From Dehalococcoidales bacterium (lineage in GTDB: Bacteria; Chloroflexota; Dehalococcoidia; Dehalococcoidales; UBA5760), in the NCBI GenBank assembly GCA_028710655.1, contig JAQTTS010000079.1, positions 1 to 8,513 on the forward strand: a stretch of 8,513 bases of DNA. Reading direction: 5' to 3'. Position numbers and translations under genes: made by a program. Numbering within the stretch: the stretch's first letter is position 1; each line of letters begins with the position of its first letter. Shown here piece after piece: positions 1-5,839 of this stretch. The notes under the pieces were generated by a model that was not told where the DNA came from, did not search any database, and saw only the letters and a program-made list of their open reading frames with translations.

Positions 1-983
1 TTGTTTTCAAAACATTGATTTGTCTGAAAGGACGAAATTCGCTTATCTTAAGTTGTCATCGTGATGCTCTGGGTGTAGGTAAGAAGACCTGCGATATCAT
101 TCGTGGTGTTCTGGAAAAGCACAGTGCACCCGTGGATCTGGTACAGCCTGTCCTAAAAAGGAGCAGCCGGCAAAAAACTGTTATGTTTATGAATCACCCC
201 GGTGTTTCCATGATTCTCGCTACCGGTGGCTCCAGTATGGTCAAAGCTGCCTATAGCTCCGGCACCCCGGCTATAGGGGTCGGCTCGGGTAACGCTCCAG
301 TGCTGATTTGTGCCGATGCCGATGTCGCTAAGGCTGCTCAAAATGTCATTAAGAGCAAGTCGTTCGATAACGGCGTAATATGCGGTTCCGAAAACAATCT
401 GGTGGTGGTTGCCAAGGTTCGGGATGAATTTATTCATCATCTGGAGGCAAACGGTGCGGCCGTATTAACGGCAGACGAAAAGAACCGCTTCACGCCGATG
501 ACTTTTGATTTTGATACCGGAACCCTGAAAAGAGAATTGGTCGGTAAATCTGCCCAGTACATAGCTGACCGGGCCGGAATCCGCAAGGATAAGGATATCC
601 GTTTAATTGTCGTGCCGGTCAGAACCGATGAGCTTAAAGGTCCTTATGCTCATGAAAAGCTGGCTCCTATTCTTTCTCTATTTACCGTTGATGATGAAGA
701 AACTGGCCTGCGGCTGTGCAAACAGATACTGGAAAATCAGGGGCTTGGCCATACTGCCGCCATATACACGCAGAACCGTGAATTGATGAAGAAGTTCGGG
801 CAAGAGATTGATGCCAGCCGTCTTCTGGTAAACGTGCCTGCATCATATGGTTGCGTTGGTATAGGTTCCGGGCTGACCCCTTCCTTTACTCTCGGTTGTG
901 GAACCTTCGGTCATACCTCGACAACCGATAATGTTACCTACACCCACCTGTTGAATATCAAGAGATTGTCGCAGTTTTTTTGA
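1..983 (+). CDS. CoA-acylating aldehyde dehydrogenase, 3' part (5' end outside window)
   Basis: This is the C-terminal ~327 residues of an aldehyde dehydrogenase of the CoA-acylating group (AdhE N-domain, acetaldehyde, succinate-semialdehyde and sulfoacetaldehyde dehydrogenases). The family interconverts an aldehyde and its acyl-CoA with NAD(P). The frame is open back to base 3 and reads VFKTLICLKGRN, which matches the interior of the family, so the TTG at 15 is not a real start and roughly 120-130 residues are missing. Visible motifs, counting from base 15, are ATGGSSMVKAAYSSGTPAIG (about 69-88), the catalytic-cysteine region FDNGVICGSE (Cys123) and the C-terminal LTPSFTLGCGTFG followed by NVTYTHLLNIKRL. 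It stops at TGA 981-983 right after LLNIKRL, with no iron-dependent alcohol dehydrogenase domain, so it is a stand-alone enzyme rather than AdhE. The substrate cannot be told. It is the only plus-strand gene and converges on the transglutaminase-like gene. Confidence 0.9.
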   Translation, partial: VFKTLICLKGRNSLILSCHRDALGVGKKTCDIIRGVLEKHSAPVDLVQPVLKRSSRQKTVMFMNHPGVSMILATGGSSMVKAAYSSGTPAIGVGSGNAPVLICADADVAKAAQNVIKSKSFDNGVICGSENNLVVVAKVRDEFIHHLEANGAAVLTADEKNRFTPMTFDFDTGTLKRELVGKSAQYIADRAGIRKDKDIRLIVVPVRTDELKGPYAHEKLAPILSLFTVDDEETGLRLCKQILENQGLGHTAAIYTQNRELMKKFGQEIDASRLLVNVPASYGCVGIGSGLTPSFTLGCGTFGHTSTTDNVTYTHLLNIKRLSQFF

Positions 984-1058
984 GGTTGGCTCGATAGTGG
1001 TAGGCTGCTGGTGAAGAACAGCGTCATGGGCCTGCGTCCGGTACGCACTCTTGATGAT

Positions 1059-1108
1059 AAAAAGCCATTTTGACGGCATTATATGCCCTGGATTCGCTAG
1101 CGAACCCG
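1059..1108 (-). terminator. Possible weak terminator region for the minus-strand operon
   Basis: Downstream of the transglutaminase-like gene, read on the minus strand, there are two small inverted repeats: one over the stop codon (arms TTCG/CGAA, positions 1093-1104) and GGCAT-N3-ATGCC (1075-1087). A run of five T (1063-1059) follows. The stem nearest the T run (GCC, 8-base loop, GGC) is only three pairs, so this is not a textbook rho-independent terminator. The place, between convergent genes, is where one would be expected. Confidence 0.25.
1093..1104. repeat. 12-bp perfect palindrome over a stop codon
   Basis: TTCGCTAGCGAA is a perfect 12-base palindrome. It contains the TAG stop of the minus-strand transglutaminase-like gene (1097-1099). 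On the minus strand the stem can be extended by G-U and G-C pairs on the outside. It may form a small hairpin in the mRNA or be a protein-binding site. It could also be chance. Confidence 0.5.
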
Positions 1109-1933
1109 CTGCCTTCCCCGCCGGAGCAGGGAGGCCAGCAAGAGAATCCCTAAGACGATGAGGAAGAGGGGAGGGCGGAATGAGGAGGGGGTAGCCTCAG
1201 TCATAGGGGCGACCGCGGTTGACGGTGCGGTCGGTTCCTTTGAGTAGACTTCCTCCTCGCCTATCTCGTAGGCGGCTACGCCGGTGCCGATGAATTCCTT
1301 GGGCACCCAGCCCAGGGGGTTGTTCTTTCCGGTCGCTTCTGCCCAGAGCCACCCCGCTTCGCCGTCCAGTTCGAAAACTGCGGTTGCCTTATTATAATCG
1401 GGCAGGTAGACCAGAGCGGCGGTATGCCCCTCGCCGAGGGCTATTGCCGAGCGTAGACCGGCCCCACGGTACATCACAGCCAACAGCACGGCACTGTCCT
1501 CACAGTCGCCGTAAGCAATCCCGTACTGGTCGATGGTGATGGCGATCTCATCGGCGTTCTGGGCGAACTCATCGTATCGGAACTGGTCGATATCCGGGGT
1601 ATAAACTACTCGGTCACGTACGAAATGAAATATCGCTTCCGCCCGCTCTATCCGGTCCGGGTACTCGGCGGCGATATGCTCGCCCAGACGGTAGGCCCGG
1701 TCTAATTCCTTACCCAGGCTCTCGAAGGCTATCACGGGGCGGAAGGTAGTCTCCGACAGCTGGTAGAAGCCGTCTTTACCGAAGGCCCGAGTCCGGAATA
1801 TCCCCCATTCGTCGAAGATATCGCCGCTCGTCTCGTTGAAGTCGGCTGAGGGCATTGCCCACACCTGTTGTGAGGTGGCTAACCCGACCAGTAGCAGCGA
1901 TGCCGCAATTATGGTAATCCCGGTCTTTTTCAT
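1097..1933 (-). CDS. Exported, membrane-anchored transglutaminase-like protein
   Basis: This 278-residue protein has a transglutaminase-like (papain-fold) domain. It starts with a signal peptide (KK, a hydrophobic stretch about 6-20, probable cleavage after VWA at residue 26). The catalytic core follows, with the signature YGDCEDSAVLL (nucleophile Cys144) and GEGHTAALVYL (His170). A Glu/Asp-type third residue is likely near WLWAEATG (Glu199). A Pro/Thr/Ser/Ala-rich linker (about 230-254) leads to one hydrophobic segment (about 256-270) and a basic RRGRQRVR tail, as expected for a C-terminal membrane anchor with the enzyme outside the cell. The family includes proteases, amidases and cross-linking enzymes acting on peptides or cell-wall material, so the reaction cannot be assigned. 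Its ATG overlaps the stop of the upstream DUF350-type gene by four bases (ATGA), implying translational coupling. I see no sortase motif. Confidence 0.85.
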   Translation of the reverse strand: MKKTGITIIAASLLLVGLATSQQVWAMPSADFNETSGDIFDEWGIFRTRAFGKDGFYQLSETTFRPVIAFESLGKELDRAYRLGEHIAAEYPDRIERAEAIFHFVRDRVVYTPDIDQFRYDEFAQNADEIAITIDQYGIAYGDCEDSAVLLAVMYRGAGLRSAIALGEGHTAALVYLPDYNKATAVFELDGEAGWLWAEATGKNNPLGWVPKEFIGTGVAAYEIGEEEVYSKEPTAPSTAVAPMTEATPSSFRPPLFLIVLGILLLASLLRRGRQRVR

Positions 1934-2415
1934 AGTGGTGTTGTCAGAGCGGCGTGGAGTATCAGTCCGAAGAATATGAGGTAGCCGAAGACATAGACGC
2001 CCACTGCGTTCGGGTTTTTAGTGATGTTCAAAAAGGGTATCTTGGGAGTCAGTTTGTCCACAATACGAAACAGCGCCAGTCCGATTAGCAGGCTGATGGC
2101 GAAGCTGATGGCGACCAACCCCCAGGTCTTGAAGTCGAAGATAAAACCAAGCGGGGAAATACCGACAGCGGTGTAGGCGGTAGCCGCGCCGTGGATAACC
2201 AGCCCGACCAGTATAAAGAAGCCGGCGATGAACAACCCGGTAGCCAGCGGGCTTTCTCCGATGTGTTCACGCTCCTTGATCTCGGGGGTCAGGGCATCTA
2301 GGGTTCTGATACCGAGCCAGGCGAGCAGGGAGCAGATGGCGACTAACACCACGATTCTACCCACCCACATCAGAACTACCAGCCAGTAGGGAGTAGCTAG
2401 GCCTAACTGATACAT
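1930..2415 (-). CDS. DUF350-type (YjfL-like) membrane protein, internally duplicated
   Basis: This 161-residue integral membrane protein has four predicted transmembrane segments (about 13-35, 57-79, 97-117 and 137-158). It is made of two similar halves offset by about 80 residues: D40-A-LTP-I, PLATG, H75-GAAT in the first and D120-K-LTP-I, PNAVG, H154-AALT in the second. That two-fold pattern with LTP, a polar loop and a Gly/His-containing helix fits the DUF350 (YjfL) family, for which no biochemical role is established. I make the assignment from pattern, not a search. The ATG has a strong AGGAGG seven bases upstream (2423-2428). The stop codon TGA shares bases with the start of the transglutaminase-like gene, so the two are probably made together and may act together at the membrane. 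A tandem repeat lies just upstream (2435-2455). Confidence 0.75.
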   Translation of the reverse strand: MYQLGLATPYWLVVLMWVGRIVVLVAICSLLAWLGIRTLDALTPEIKEREHIGESPLATGLFIAGFFILVGLVIHGAATAYTAVGISPLGFIFDFKTWGLVAISFAISLLIGLALFRIVDKLTPKIPFLNITKNPNAVGVYVFGYLIFFGLILHAALTTPL

Positions 2416-2434
2416 AGCGAACCCTCCTAATTGG

Positions 2435-2455
2435 TTCAGGATTATTTCAGGATTA
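2435..2455. repeat. Tandem 10-bp direct repeat in the DUF350 leader
   Basis: TTCAGGATTA occurs twice (2435-2444 and 2446-2455) separated by one base, a period of 11 bp or about one helical turn. It lies between the nitroreductase stop and the Shine-Dalgarno of the DUF350-type gene, within 10 bases of the latter. It could bind a regulator or be a small duplication. I found no good -35/-10 pair beside it. Confidence 0.55.
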
Positions 2456-2493
2456 GCCCTGGAGAGCCACGGCTTGCCCGGAGAGACAACCGC

Positions 2494-3042
2494 TTATCGG
2501 TGGCCGAACTTTTCATAGGAAACGATTTCGTTAAGCTTCTTCCTCGGTCTGGGTCTGGGTTGCTGGGCGGGGTAACCCAGCGGGGTCATTGCCACTATAG
2601 AATAACCCTCGGGGATGCCCAGGAATTTGGTTGCCTTTTCTTCATCAAACCAGCCGATATAAACCGTACCCAGCCCGAATGATTGGGCTGCTAGTACCAT
2701 GTTCTGCATTGCCAGTGCCACGTCAAACATATACCAGTCACCCTTATCGGAAGATAGCCTGCCGCCCAAATAGCCGGCTTTACCCAGCTCGGCGCAGGCC
2801 ACGATTACCACTGGTGCTTCTCTGATGCCTCTAGCGGCGGAGTTGTTCCGGGGCAGCATACCGGCCAGCTTGTTCCGGCTATCAGTATCCCTCACTACAA
2901 TGAATTGCCAGCACTGAGTATTGTCCCAGGATGGGGCCTGGCGGGCTGCTTCCAGAACAAGCTCAAGAGTCTTGTCATCCACCTCGGTAGCCTGGTAACT
3001 GCGAATGCTTCTGCGGGACCTTATTGCTTCCTGAGTTTCCAT
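2494..3042 (-). CDS. Nitroreductase-family FMN oxidoreductase
   Basis: This 182-residue protein is typical in length for a compact nitroreductase-fold flavoenzyme, normally a cytoplasmic dimer using FMN and NAD(P)H. Family marks in order are RRSIRSY near the N-terminus (10-16, FMN phosphate contacts), APSWDNTQCWQF (36-47), the central helix WYMFDVALAMQNMVLAA, GLGTVYIGWF (123-132) and the C-terminal KKLNEIVSYEKFG. The substrate is not predictable: members reduce nitroaromatics or quinones, and some perform dehalogenation or dehydrogenation steps. The ATG is preceded by purine-rich AGGGGG/AAGGA. The gap to pcm (85 bases) holds a perfect TATAAT overlapped by an inverted repeat, so this gene probably has its own regulated promoter. 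The DUF350-type gene begins 78 bases downstream. Confidence 0.9.
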   Translation of the reverse strand: METQEAIRSRRSIRSYQATEVDDKTLELVLEAARQAPSWDNTQCWQFIVVRDTDSRNKLAGMLPRNNSAARGIREAPVVIVACAELGKAGYLGGRLSSDKGDWYMFDVALAMQNMVLAAQSFGLGTVYIGWFDEEKATKFLGIPEGYSIVAMTPLGYPAQQPRPRPRKKLNEIVSYEKFGHR

Positions 3043-3073
3043 TCCTTCCCCCTATCCTCTTTTTTTTACCTTG

Positions 3074-3090
3074 AATGGCGTCATACCATT
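3074..3090. repeat. Inverted repeat over the nitroreductase start-site region (possible operator)
   Basis: AATGG (3074-3078) and CCATT (3086-3090) form an inverted repeat with 5-bp arms and a 7-bp centre. On the minus strand it overlaps the end of the -10 box and covers the expected transcription start. That is a usual position for a repressor operator, though an mRNA 5' hairpin is an alternative. Confidence 0.4.
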
Positions 3091-3093
3091 ATA
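3088..3093 (-). promoter_or_regulatory. Candidate -10 box for the nitroreductase gene
   Basis: On the minus strand the sequence is TATAAT, a perfect sigma-70 type -10 hexamer, about 45 bases before the nitroreductase ATG. No good -35 lies at 16-18 bases (AAGCTT at 17), so activity may be weak or need an activator. Confidence 0.45.
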
Positions 3094-3127
3094 TCTTTAC
3101 GGTCGGCATAAAGCTTAAGTCACCGGG

Positions 3128-3766
3128 TTAGTCTTTCTCCCAGGCGTTCTTGCCGATGAGGGGTACGAATCGGCAACCGCCCAGATTCTGGACCAGGTCA
3201 CCCTTCTTACGCCGGGTGATCTTGTAAAGCTCCTGCATGTAGCGCGAGCCTACCGGGATTACCATCCGCCCTCCGACGTTTAGCTGTGAGAGAAGGTCGT
3301 CGGGTATTCTGGGGGCGGCTGCGGTGACCATAATGGCGTCATAAGGAGCCTTGTCCTGGTAGCCCAGAGTCTCCCCGGCCAGGTGGATCTCGACATTTTT
3401 GTAGCCCAGGCTGTTCAGGGTCTTCCGGGCCGTTTCTGCCAGCGAAGGGAGGCGCTCTACAGTAATTACGAATTGGGCTAGTTCGGCGAGAATGGCCGCC
3501 TGATAACCGCTGCCGGTGCCTATTTCTAGCACCTTTTCCTTACCCTTAAGTTCCAGGGCTTCCGTCATCACGGCGATGATAAGCGGCTGTGATATTGTCT
3601 GTTCCAGGCCGATTGGTAGCGGCATGTCTCCGTAGGCGGAGGGGCGTTCCTCCGGGGGCACGAAAAGCTCCCGCGGAACGCGGGCCATAGCTGCCAGCAC
3701 CCGCCGGTCACTGATTTCACTACCGAGGTGAGCGATTAGTCTGGCTCTGGCTTGGGTAAAGTCCAT
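3128..3766 (-). CDS. pcm: Protein-L-isoaspartate O-methyltransferase
   Basis: This 212-residue enzyme transfers a methyl group from S-adenosylmethionine to isoaspartyl residues in damaged proteins, starting their repair in the cytoplasm. The length is usual for bacterial Pcm. Visible marks are RVPRELFVPPEERPSAYGD (30-47), the diagnostic QTISQP (56-61), the SAM motif VLEIGTGSGYQAAIL (79-93), the acidic ribose-binding VER (103-105), YDAIMVTAAAPRIP (142-155) and GGRMVIPVG (165-173). It begins 22 bases after the small membrane protein and has only a short AGGT ribosome site. It is probably the third gene of the xer operon. Confidence 0.95.
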   Translation of the reverse strand: MDFTQARARLIAHLGSEISDRRVLAAMARVPRELFVPPEERPSAYGDMPLPIGLEQTISQPLIIAVMTEALELKGKEKVLEIGTGSGYQAAILAELAQFVITVERLPSLAETARKTLNSLGYKNVEIHLAGETLGYQDKAPYDAIMVTAAAPRIPDDLLSQLNVGGRMVIPVGSRYMQELYKITRRKKGDLVQNLGGCRFVPLIGKNAWEKD

Positions 3767-3788
3767 GCCGATACCTACTGGGGGTGGT

Positions 3789-4064
3789 TTAGGGCAGGGT
3801 AAACGCTAATACCACAAGGACCGCCAGAATGATACTGGCCAGGATACCAATCCGGCGTAGCTCAGCGGCAATATGGGGATGGCTGGCCGTTGCTGGGGCG
3901 GGCGCACTCGCCCGGGGTGTCATTATCCGTGTGGGGGTAGCCGCCGGTCTGGCTGGCGAGGCTATCTGCTCTTGAGCTATTGTAACGGGGGTAATTCGCT
4001 GGTCCTTATTTTTTTTACTCTGAAACGAATGCTTTCCCCGGTTGTGCCGTGATTTATTGGGCAT
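3789..4064 (-). CDS. Small basic protein with C-terminal membrane segment, function unknown
   Basis: This 91-residue protein matches no family I recognise. Residues 1-23 are strongly basic (Lys/Arg/His with Ser, Asn and Gln). Residues 35-63 are a low-complexity Pro/Ala/Thr/Ser linker. Residues 72-90 form a single hydrophobic segment, ILASIILAVLVVLAFTL in its core, ending at the last residue. This looks like a tail-anchored protein with a basic cytoplasmic part that might contact nucleic acid, ribosome or phospholipid; that is inference from composition only. The ATG has a good GGAGG (4071-4075) six bases upstream, lying just after the xer stop. Tight spacing to xer (15 bases) and pcm (22 bases) argues that it is real and co-transcribed. 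Confidence 0.75.
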   Translation of the reverse strand: MPNKSRHNRGKHSFQSKKNKDQRITPVTIAQEQIASPARPAATPTRIMTPRASAPAPATASHPHIAAELRRIGILASIILAVLVVLAFTLP

Positions 4065-4079
4065 CGATAACCTCCCCCT

Positions 4080-4982
4080 CTATTTTGCCCTTGGATGTGA
4101 TTTTTCATAGGTGCGGCGGATGTGCTCGGTAGTCAGGTGGGTGTATACCTGTGTTGTTGAAATATTGGCATGGCCGAGAAGTTCCTGGACCGACCTTAGG
4201 TCAGCCCCCCCGCTCAGCATATGAGTGGCAAAGCTGTGCCTCAGGGTATGAGGAGTGATGTTTCCCAGTCCAGCTGCTCTGGCGTACTCTTTGAGTATCT
4301 GCCAGAGCCCCTGTCTGGTCAGCCTCTCGCCGCGGGCGTTGACAAACAGTGCGGTCTCCTCCCGATGTACCAGGTTGGGGCGAACCTCTTTTACATATTC
4401 TTTAATCGCCTGGGCGGCCCGCTGGTGGATGGGTATGATGCGCTCTTTGTGCCCCTTGCCCAGGCAGCGCACAGAACCCTCCTCGACATCAATGCTATCC
4501 AGGTTTAATGATACCAGCTCGCTGACCCTCATCCCGCTGGCATAAAGCAGCTGCAATATTGCTATGTCCCTTTTTGCTTCCGGTCTGGATTGTTTGGTCG
4601 GTTGTTCCAGCAGACGGTGGACCTCGCTGATGGAGATAGGCTTGGGTAACGACCGCCCCACCTTGGGCGAGCCGACGTTCTGTGAGGGGTTGTCTTTGAC
4701 AATGCCTTCCGCCTTCATGAAGTTAAAGAAAGACCTTAGCGCAGCCACCTTGCGGGCGATGGTAGTGGCGGCATAGTTCCTCTCCTTGAGGTTCAGCAGG
4801 TACTTGAGCATTCCCTCTCGGCCGAAACTGGCCCACGATGGCAGAGAACCGCTCTTAGCCGCCTCCTCCCGGGCAAATTCGGCCAGTTGCTCGAGGTCAT
4901 TTTGATAGGCGGCTATCGTGTTTGGAGAGAATCCCTTCTCTACGGTGAGATAGGTAAGAAAACTGTTGATAGCCTCTTTCAT
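4080..4982 (-). CDS. xerD: XerC/XerD-type tyrosine recombinase
   Basis: This 300-residue site-specific recombinase is standard for Xer proteins, which resolve chromosome dimers at dif. The N-terminal SAM-like DNA-binding domain covers about 1-88 (FSPNTIAAYQNDL, TIARKVAALRSFFNFM). The catalytic domain has the full set: Arg152 in ASGMRVSEL, Lys176 in LGKGHKER, His245 and Arg248 in HTLRHSFATHML, His271 in LLGHANISTTQ and the nucleophile Tyr280 in VYTHL. It ends in HPRAK like both XerC and XerD, so the letter is uncertain; a bacterium with a single Xer would usually have it called XerD. There are no phage-integrase neighbours; the context is housekeeping. The start has GGGAGGT just upstream (4986-4992). 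The promoter region carries two repeats resembling the XerD arm of dif. Confidence 0.93.
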   Translation of the reverse strand: MKEAINSFLTYLTVEKGFSPNTIAAYQNDLEQLAEFAREEAAKSGSLPSWASFGREGMLKYLLNLKERNYAATTIARKVAALRSFFNFMKAEGIVKDNPSQNVGSPKVGRSLPKPISISEVHRLLEQPTKQSRPEAKRDIAILQLLYASGMRVSELVSLNLDSIDVEEGSVRCLGKGHKERIIPIHQRAAQAIKEYVKEVRPNLVHREETALFVNARGERLTRQGLWQILKEYARAAGLGNITPHTLRHSFATHMLSGGADLRSVQELLGHANISTTQVYTHLTTEHIRRTYEKSHPRAK

Positions 4983-5024
4983 GACACCTCCCGCATATCA
5001 GGCGTCTCTATAAGATTAGTCTCT

Positions 5025-5048
5025 TTAACATAACATATTAACATAACA
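5025..5048. repeat. Two 11-bp direct repeats resembling the XerD arm of dif, upstream of xer
   Basis: TTAACATAACA occurs exactly at 5025-5035 and 5038-5048, two bases apart. On the minus strand each copy contains TTATGTTAA, which is the core of the E. coli dif XerD arm as I remember it (TTATGTTAAAT). The copy nearer the gene matches 10 of 11 positions and the other 9 of 11. They are direct rather than inverted, so this is not a normal dif. They overlap the candidate promoter of the recombinase gene. Confidence 0.6.
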
Positions 5049-5055
5049 CAATCAA
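5027..5055 (-). promoter_or_regulatory. Candidate promoter of the xer-small protein-pcm operon
   Basis: On the minus strand there is TTGATT (5055-5050), a 17-base spacer and TATGTT (5032-5027), each matching four of six sigma-70 consensus bases. It lies about 45 bases before the xer ATG in an AT-rich island, after the L25 stop. The two 11-bp repeats cover the -10 and most of the spacer. Confidence 0.4.
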
Positions 5056-5098
5056 GGGTGTTAACTGTTGCTCTTGAGGGACGTGTAGCGTTGCTGGC

Positions 5099-5743
5099 TT
5101 ACTCCACCGTGTTCTCTTCCGGCTCTGCTTTCGGAGGGGCGGTTTCTCCAGCCGCAATGGTTTCCTCTTCTTCTGCCCTCGTCGCTGCTGTTTCAATGAC
5201 CTTGACGATTAGTTGCCCGGGGTCGTTGCTGACGGTGATATCCGTACTCAGTCCCAGATCTTTGACATGGATGCTCTGTCCCACTTCGGTGAGTAGGCTT
5301 AAGTCAACCTCAATTTCGTGGGGAATCTTATCAGGCAAGCACTCGATGTTCAGGATGTTAAGGAGCTGTTGCAGCGAGCGGCCCTTTATCTTCATCGCCG
5401 GTGCTGCTCCACCAAGAACGATGGGGACCTCAACCTTTAGCTTCTCCGTCATTTTTATCTGGTAGAAGTCAACATGCAGGATTTGTCTACCCAACGGGTC
5501 GTTTTGGATCTCACGAATGAGTACCTTTCTGGTGCGTTTTTCGCTGTCAATGTCCAGGTTAAAGAGAGTGGTCGTTCCGACCTGACCGATAACTCGCTTG
5601 AGCTCGCTGGTGTTACACTGCAGAGCCAGTGATTTAAGATTATGACCAAAGAGGTGGGTCGGGGTGATACCATCACGGCGCAGGAACCTGGTCTTCTTGC
5701 CCGATATATCTCTGGTGGTAGCCTTTAGTGCGATACCCTCCAT
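5099..5743 (-). CDS. rplY: Ribosomal protein L25, Ctc/TL5 long form
   Basis: This protein binds 5S rRNA in the large ribosomal subunit. The two-domain Ctc/TL5 form is seen: an L25 domain at about 1-95 (FLRRDGITPTHLFGH near 20-34; VLIREIQNDPLGRQILHVDF at 74-93), the beta-rich TL5 domain at about 98-185 (VEVPIVLGGAAPAMK; NDPGQLIVKV) and an acidic Glu/Ala/Pro tail from about 190. Its 214 residues are normal for this form. The frame is open further upstream to an ATG at 5797, but AAGGAGGT (5748-5755) lies five bases before the ATG at 5743 and the protein from there begins like other family members, so I choose 5743. The upstream ATG also lies in the candidate promoter. The adjacent ligase shows no functional link. 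Confidence 0.93.
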   Translation of the reverse strand: MEGIALKATTRDISGKKTRFLRRDGITPTHLFGHNLKSLALQCNTSELKRVIGQVGTTTLFNLDIDSEKRTRKVLIREIQNDPLGRQILHVDFYQIKMTEKLKVEVPIVLGGAAPAMKIKGRSLQQLLNILNIECLPDKIPHEIEVDLSLLTEVGQSIHVKDLGLSTDITVSNDPGQLIVKVIETAATRAEEEETIAAGETAPPKAEPEENTVE

Positions 5744-5747
5744 TGTT

Positions 5748-5755
5748 ACCTCCTT
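5748..5755 (-). promoter_or_regulatory. Shine-Dalgarno that fixes the L25 start
   Basis: On the minus strand AAGGAGGT, almost the full anti-16S complement, lies at ideal spacing before the ATG at 5743. This decides against the in-frame ATG 54 bases upstream. Confidence 0.85.
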
Positions 5756-5767
5756 CTGTACCTTACT

Positions 5768-5797
5768 ATTTAAGCAGAGATTAAGTGGGGAAATCAA
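5768..5797 (-). promoter_or_regulatory. Candidate promoter for L25
   Basis: On the minus strand TTGATT (5797-5792), an 18-base spacer and TTAAAT (5773-5768) stand in the 96-base gap between the ligase gene and L25. Each box matches four of six consensus bases. The same TTGATT -35 occurs before xer. Read-through from upstream is also possible. Confidence 0.35.
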
Positions 5798-5839
5798 TTT
5801 TACTGTGTCGGCTTGTCTGGCAGTCGCAGTTCCTTGATA

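Noticed and set aside
153..440. Minus-strand open frame inside the aldehyde dehydrogenase
   Set aside because: It lies fully opposite a clear conserved gene and its translation shows no family pattern.
1011..1073. Short plus-strand frame starting at GTG after the aldehyde dehydrogenase
   Set aside because: Only about 20 codons, no Shine-Dalgarno and in frame with the upstream gene; more likely untranslated.
2431..2825. Plus-strand open frames opposite the nitroreductase
   Set aside because: Shadow frames with no ribosome site; the minus-strand nitroreductase is unambiguous.
4221..4776. Several plus-strand open frames inside the xer gene
   Set aside because: They are antisense shadows of a gene with all catalytic residues in place; translations are low-complexity or unpatterned.
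5025..5048. A complete dif site
   Set aside because: The two arms are in direct, not inverted, orientation and no good XerC arm is found about 6 bp away from either copy.
5058..5465. Plus-strand Ser/Val/Leu-rich frame opposite L25
   Set aside because: Composition is the mirror of the L25 acidic tail and domain; not a separate gene.
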